Assembly (NCBI GenBank): GCA_963724495.1
Contig: CAVRUZ010000004.1
Location: 1 to 38,648 of the forward strand
Direction: 5' to 3'
Origin: CAVRUZ01 sp963724495
GTDB taxonomy: Bacteria > Actinomycetota > Actinomycetes > Propionibacteriales > DAIQRJ01
Length of the DNA stretch: 38,648 bases
The notes below the pieces were generated by a model that had not been told where the DNA came from, searched no databases, and saw only the letters and a list, made by a program, of their open reading frames with translations. This document shows positions 35,151 through 38,648 of this stretch, piece after piece. Numbering within the stretch: position 1 is the stretch's first letter; each line of letters starts with the position of its first letter. The position numbers and the translations under genes were made by a program.

Positions 35151-35289
35151 TCCCGCAGTATCCGCGCCGCCCGGCGTCGTGACACCCGGACATGGGCCCA
35201 GTGCACCCGGTCGTGACCTCAGCTTGTCAACGTGGCCGAGTCATCCGGGCTGATCACCGGTCGGCGGTAAAGAAACTGTGGGCGAACAG

Positions 35290-36417
35290 TCAGCTCGTCG
35301 GCCGATAGATGGAGACCAGCGGGCACTGGAACGGATCGCGTCCTTTCAGACCGACCTGGTTCAGGTAGCGGACGACGATCACGTAGGCCTGGAACAGGCC
35401 GGTCTCGGTGTAGGTGATGCCCTGGGCCTGGCAGAACGGCCGCACGATCGCCCGGGCACGGCGCAGGTTGGGCCGGGGCATGCTGGGGAACAGGTGGTGC
35501 TCGATCTGGTAGTTCAGCCCACCGAAGACGAACGTCATCCACCTGCCGCCGCGAATGTTTCGTGACATCAGTACCTGCCGACGGAGGAAGTCCACGGTGA
35601 GATTTGCCGGAACGATCGGCATGCCCGTGTGATTGGGAGCGAACGAGCACCCCATGTACAGGCCGAAGACACCGAGCTGGACCGCGAGGAAGGCGATGGC
35701 CTTCCCCGGTGGCAGCGCCACGGCCAGCAGAGTGAGATACCCCACGATCCGCAAGCTGAGCAGGGAAATCTCGACCGAACGGTGCTTCACGGGACCCTTG
35801 CCGAGCGCGGTTCGGGCTCCCTGTACATGGAGGTTCAGCCCTTCGAGCAGCAGCAGTGGGAAGAAGTAGAAGCCCTGACGGGCGGTGAGAACTGCTCCGA
35901 TGCGACCCCGGCCGGCTGTGGCAGCCGGTGTGAACGACAAGACGCCCGACGCGATGTCGGGATCCTTGCCTTCCTGGTTCGGTGCCCCATGGTGCCGCGA
36001 GTGCTTGCTGAGCCACCACCCGGAACAGATGCCGATCATCAGGTCGCCGATCAGCAGGCTGGTCCAGTCGTTCCAGGCTGCCGAGGAGAACACCTGACGG
36101 TGAGCGGCGTCGTGGCCAAGGAAGGCGAACTGGGTGCACACCACCGCAAGCGCAGCGGCTACGACGAGCTGGTACCAGGAGTTACCCACCATGGCGAACG
36201 CCACCCAGACCATCGCCATGGCCACGACCATCACCACGATCTTGGTCCAGTAGTAGCCGTGACGGCGCTCGAGCAGGCCGCTTTCGCGCACCTGCACAGA
36301 GAGTGCAGCGAAGGCCGTCGCGCCCCTCGACGGGGCACCGGGATCGCGCCGCCTCCTTGGCAGCCCAGTCGGCGGCAGGGATGCAGGGGATGGGACAGCG
36401 GCAGTGCTGACGGTCAT
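35290..36417 (-). CDS. Membrane fatty acid desaturase
   Basis: A 375-residue di-iron membrane desaturase. The three His boxes are present: FLGHDAAHRQ, SKHSRHHGAPN and LNYQIEHHLFP; the QxxHH third box is typical of front-end/acyl-lipid desaturases. Several hydrophobic helices surround them, for example IVVMVVAMAMVWVAFAMVG. It probably introduces a double bond into membrane acyl chains, using ferredoxin or a flavoprotein encoded elsewhere, as no fused cytochrome b5 domain is present. The ATG at 36417 has GGAGAG close upstream and is preferred to the one at 36435. It is divergent from the GAF-ANTAR gene across about 166 bases. Confidence 0.93.
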   Translation of the reverse strand: MTVSTAAVPSPASLPPTGLPRRRRDPGAPSRGATAFAALSVQVRESGLLERRHGYYWTKIVVMVVAMAMVWVAFAMVGNSWYQLVVAAALAVVCTQFAFLGHDAAHRQVFSSAAWNDWTSLLIGDLMIGICSGWWLSKHSRHHGAPNQEGKDPDIASGVLSFTPAATAGRGRIGAVLTARQGFYFFPLLLLEGLNLHVQGARTALGKGPVKHRSVEISLLSLRIVGYLTLLAVALPPGKAIAFLAVQLGVFGLYMGCSFAPNHTGMPIVPANLTVDFLRRQVLMSRNIRGGRWMTFVFGGLNYQIEHHLFPSMPRPNLRRARAIVRPFCQAQGITYTETGLFQAYVIVVRYLNQVGLKGRDPFQCPLVSIYRPTS

Positions 36418-36583
36418 CAGACTCTCCGATCGCATCGTGTTCTACGACGCGCCGCCAAAGTCCGGGACAGCACAAACACAGCAGCTTTCAGCATGACAGA
36501 CATCGCAAGCTCACGGCGGGCTCTGCCAAGACCGTCGGGACATCGTGAGGCGACGGTCGCGCCGTTAGGGTTCTCGCTGAACG

Positions 36584-37327
36584 GTGGTTCGGGTTCGGCT
36601 GCCTGGCCGCGGGGTCGGCAGGAGGGAGCGCCCGGGATTGTCAGCAGCGTCGATCAACGGGTGGCCCAGTGCGTCGACGGCACTGAAGCGGATCTGTGAC
36701 GGAGCAGTCGGTCACCTGCCGGACGTAGGTGTCTCCGTGTCGATCGTGGCCGGCCAGGGTCACGACGGGACGGCGTATGCGACCGGCCCGCTGGCAGCGC
36801 GGATCGACGAACTGCAGTTCACCCTTGGTGAGGGACCGGCCTTCGATGTCGTGCGCGACCATGGTCCCGTCCTCGTGGCCGACCTCAACGACGACAGCCT
36901 CGGTCAGCCCGGCAGGTGGCCGGCTTTCACCGCGGCCGCTCGGGCGGAGGGGGTCGTCGCCCTGTACGTCTTCCCTCTCCAGGTCGGCGTCGACGGGTTC
37001 GGCGCACTGACGCTGCACGCGCGCGCACCTTTCGAGCTCACCGAAACAGGACTCGCCCAGGTGCTCCGGGCGGCGGATGCCGCTGCGCGCACGCTGCTGG
37101 ACATGATCCGAGGCACCGGCGAGGTCACTGACCGTCTGGACGACGGCGACGCGTACCGCCCGCAGGTGTACCAGGCATCCGGTGTGCTGATGGCTCAGCT
37201 CAGCGTCAGCAGCGGTGAGGCGCTCGCGCGGCTGCGGGCCTATGCCTACGCGCACGACCAGGACATCACGGTCGTCTCCAAGGACATCCTCGCCCACCGC
37301 CTGTGGTTGACGAAGGACCACGAGTGA
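36584..37327 (+). CDS. GAF-ANTAR domain regulator, first of two
   Basis: About 247 residues: a GAF sensor domain (roughly 40-165, VSVSIVAGQGHDGTAYATG to FGALTLHARAPFELTETGLA) and a C-terminal ANTAR RNA-binding domain (YRPQVYQASGVLMAQLSVSS to ILAHRLWL, about 190-242). ANTAR proteins bind paired stem-loops in nascent RNA and prevent termination. The first 20 residues are Arg/Gly-rich and unlike the family, so the start is doubtful; a start near 36640 or a small frame error is possible. TAGGGT at 36566-36571 could be a -10. A second GAF-ANTAR gene follows 156 bases later. Confidence 0.85.
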   Translation: MVRVRLPGRGVGRRERPGLSAASINGWPSASTALKRICDGAVGHLPDVGVSVSIVAGQGHDGTAYATGPLAARIDELQFTLGEGPAFDVVRDHGPVLVADLNDDSLGQPGRWPAFTAAARAEGVVALYVFPLQVGVDGFGALTLHARAPFELTETGLAQVLRAADAAARTLLDMIRGTGEVTDRLDDGDAYRPQVYQASGVLMAQLSVSSGEALARLRAYAYAHDQDITVVSKDILAHRLWLTKDHE

Positions 37328-37483
37328 CGACAATTCATTGAGAACCGGGCAAGTCCGCTAACCGCACCAAGACAGTGAGAAGCAGGGCAAGGCCGGACAC
37401 CTTGACGATGCTGGTGCCGGACCACGCAGGACCTGGGGCAGAGCACGATCACGGGGGAACCCGTTCCGCGAGGAGGAACGACG

Positions 37484-38248
37484 ATGGATGAGGACGAGAC
37501 ACGCCACGAGCAGCGGCTGCTGAGGGCGTTCGTGATGCTGGCCGACAGTCTGGTCACCGGCTTCGACGTGGTCGGCGTGCTCACCGACCTCTCCGATGCG
37601 TGCGTGGACCTGCTGGAAGCCGATGCCGCGGGCCTCATGGTCGTCGATCAGCGTGGTCAGCTACAGACGATGGCGGCCAGCTCGGAGCAGACCAGGCTGC
37701 TGGAACTGCTGCAGCTGCAGACCGACGATGGGCCCTGCGTGGAGTGCTATCGCACTCGGGCGCCGGTGGAAGTGGAAGACGACTCCGCCATGGCCGCCCG
37801 CTGGCCCGAATTCGCAGCGGCTGCCGCCGAGGCCGGATATCACTCGATCGTCTCGGTGCCCATGCGTCTGCGCGACCAGACGATCGGCGCCCTGAACCTG
37901 CTCAGGCAGCGCACGGGGGCGATGCCCGACTCCGACAAGCGGGTCGCACAGGCACTGGCGGATGTCGCGACGATCGCGATCCTGCAGCATCGCCGGGTGA
38001 TCCGGAACGAGGAGGTCACGACCCAGCTGCAAGGAGCCCTGAACACCAGGATCATCATCGAGCAGGCCAAGGGCCTCCTCGCCGAGCGCGAGTCGATCGA
38101 GCTGGACGCGGCGTTCAACCTGCTCCGCGACTACGCCCGGCCGCGCGGCGAGCGCCTGGCCGACGTGGCCCGCGCGTTCGTCGAGGGGCGGATCGACGTC
38201 GACACCCTGCGGTCGGCTCGTGCTCGCTCGGAGCAGCCGCGCCGGTGA
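37484..38248 (+). CDS. GAF-ANTAR domain regulator, second of two
   Basis: A 254-residue protein with a GAF domain (about 20-165: FDVVGVLTDLSDACVDLLEA, then DDGPCVECYRTRAPVEVED and SVPMRLRDQTIGALNLLRQ) and a C-terminal ANTAR domain (LQGALNTRIIIEQAKGLLAE to ARAFVEG, about 184-240). Here the ANTAR core IIEQAKGLLAER is closer to consensus than in the preceding paralogue. The ATG has a strong GAGGAGG site. Ligand and target transcripts are unknown. Confidence 0.93.
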   Translation: MDEDETRHEQRLLRAFVMLADSLVTGFDVVGVLTDLSDACVDLLEADAAGLMVVDQRGQLQTMAASSEQTRLLELLQLQTDDGPCVECYRTRAPVEVEDDSAMAARWPEFAAAAAEAGYHSIVSVPMRLRDQTIGALNLLRQRTGAMPDSDKRVAQALADVATIAILQHRRVIRNEEVTTQLQGALNTRIIIEQAKGLLAERESIELDAAFNLLRDYARPRGERLADVARAFVEGRIDVDTLRSARARSEQPRR

Positions 38249-38269
38249 TCGGCTTGGGCGGCCCGGTAG

Positions 38270-38648
38270 CTAGAGCGCCTTGTAGTAGCGGACGAGAGGT
38301 AGCGGGGTGAACCCGGCCTGCTCGTAGGCCCGTCGAGCCGGCGCATGTCCCGGGTCACCTCCGGTGGCGACGTCGACCAGGACCACACCGGCGCGGCGCA
38401 GGTGGTCGACCGAGTGCTCGATCAATGCCGACCCCACTCCCTGGCGTTGGTGATCGGGGTCGACCGCGAGCATGTCGATCTCGCCGGTCCTCGGGTCGTC
38501 GTCTCGGATCACGACCGCTGAGAAGCCCGCGACCGCCCCGGCGACGTCGGCGACGAACACGTGGTCACCTGCGCAGACGTCGCGCACCGCCTTGGCCTGT
38601 CCGGTTGACCAGTCGGGGTAGAGGCGGGGATAGATGTCGGTGCCCAGG
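38270..38648 (-). CDS. GNAT-family N-acetyltransferase, N-terminus beyond the window
   Basis: The C-terminal 125 or so residues of a GNAT acetyltransferase; the frame is open to the window edge (LGTDIYPRLYPDWSTG upstream of VRDVCAG). The acetyl-CoA motif is IDMLAVDPDHQRQGVGSALI, followed by VDVATGGDPGHAPARRAYEQ and AGFTPLPLVRYYKAL, a classic GNAT ending. It probably acetylates a small molecule or protein amine; the substrate is unknown. It converges with the second GAF-ANTAR gene, 21 bases between stops. Confidence 0.9.
   Translation of the reverse strand, partial: LGTDIYPRLYPDWSTGQAKAVRDVCAGDHVFVADVAGAVAGFSAVVIRDDDPRTGEIDMLAVDPDHQRQGVGSALIEHSVDHLRRAGVVLVDVATGGDPGHAPARRAYEQAGFTPLPLVRYYKAL

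Noticed and set aside
37328..37483. ANTAR-type paired hexaloop RNA between the two GAF-ANTAR genes
   Set aside because: I could not identify two stems with the required loop bases; only a short GGAAC-CC-GTTCC inverted repeat was seen.

Overview
The window is chromosomal DNA from a high-GC actinomycete. Gene order and content (dnaX-ybaB-recR-DUF5063, a lysC-asd pair, a NirA/SirA-type sulfite reductase with a Cys-Cys leader peptide, DprE1/DprE2, GAF-ANTAR proteins, a small SRP RNA upstream of dnaX) point to the Propionibacteriales, probably a Nocardioidaceae relative. That placement is an inference. I see no phage, plasmid, transposase or CRISPR array.

Layout. 1-8.9 kb: a broken SulP permease, then mostly minus-strand accessory genes (Tat/lipoprotein dienelactone hydrolase, aldo/keto reductase, SHOCT protein, secreted beta-propeller-like protein, F420-type oxidoreductase, O-methyltransferase, a two-domain shikimate-kinase-like protein, a VOC protein). 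8.9-13.8 kb: assimilatory sulfate reduction on the minus strand, in the order cysG, leader peptide, sulfite reductase, zinc-ribbon protein, APS reductase, sirohydrochlorin chelatase; the last four are joined by 4-base overlaps. 13.9-16.3 kb: lysC-asd. 16.6-21.1 kb: a plus-strand operon for decaprenylphosphoryl-arabinose (HAD phosphatase, UbiA-type phosphoribosyltransferase, DprE1, DprE2, an EEP-fold hydrolase). 21.2-24.1 kb: a membrane-anchored unknown, a D-2-hydroxyacid dehydrogenase and a membrane protein. 24.1-28.1 kb: DUF5063, recR, ybaB, dnaX. 28.2-29.9 kb: VOC protein, SnoaL-tailed ECF sigma factor, SRP RNA. 30-33.7 kb: two phosphotransferase-fold genes, a P-loop kinase and a UvrC/Cho-like nuclease. 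33.7-38.6 kb: PIG-L deacetylase, DUF6766 protein, fatty acid desaturase, two GAF-ANTAR regulators and a truncated GNAT.

The sulfur genes form one pathway: CysH reduces APS to sulfite, Sir reduces sulfite to sulfide, and CysG plus the chelatase make the siroheme that Sir needs. The leader peptide and a predicted Shine-Dalgarno-sequestering hairpin suggest control by cysteine supply. The arabinan operon likewise holds candidates for every step from PRPP and decaprenyl phosphate to decaprenylphosphoryl-arabinose.

Two features stand out. First, two families of short palindromic intergenic repeats occur here: an 87-88 bp GTGC...GGCAC family (2 copies) and a 68-69 bp CATGC...TGCATG family (3 copies, two of them flanking one gene). 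Second, eight genes, including essential dnaX, carry frameshifts, mostly single-base insertions. At least part of these are probably sequence or assembly errors, so coordinates of frameshifted genes are given as full spans.
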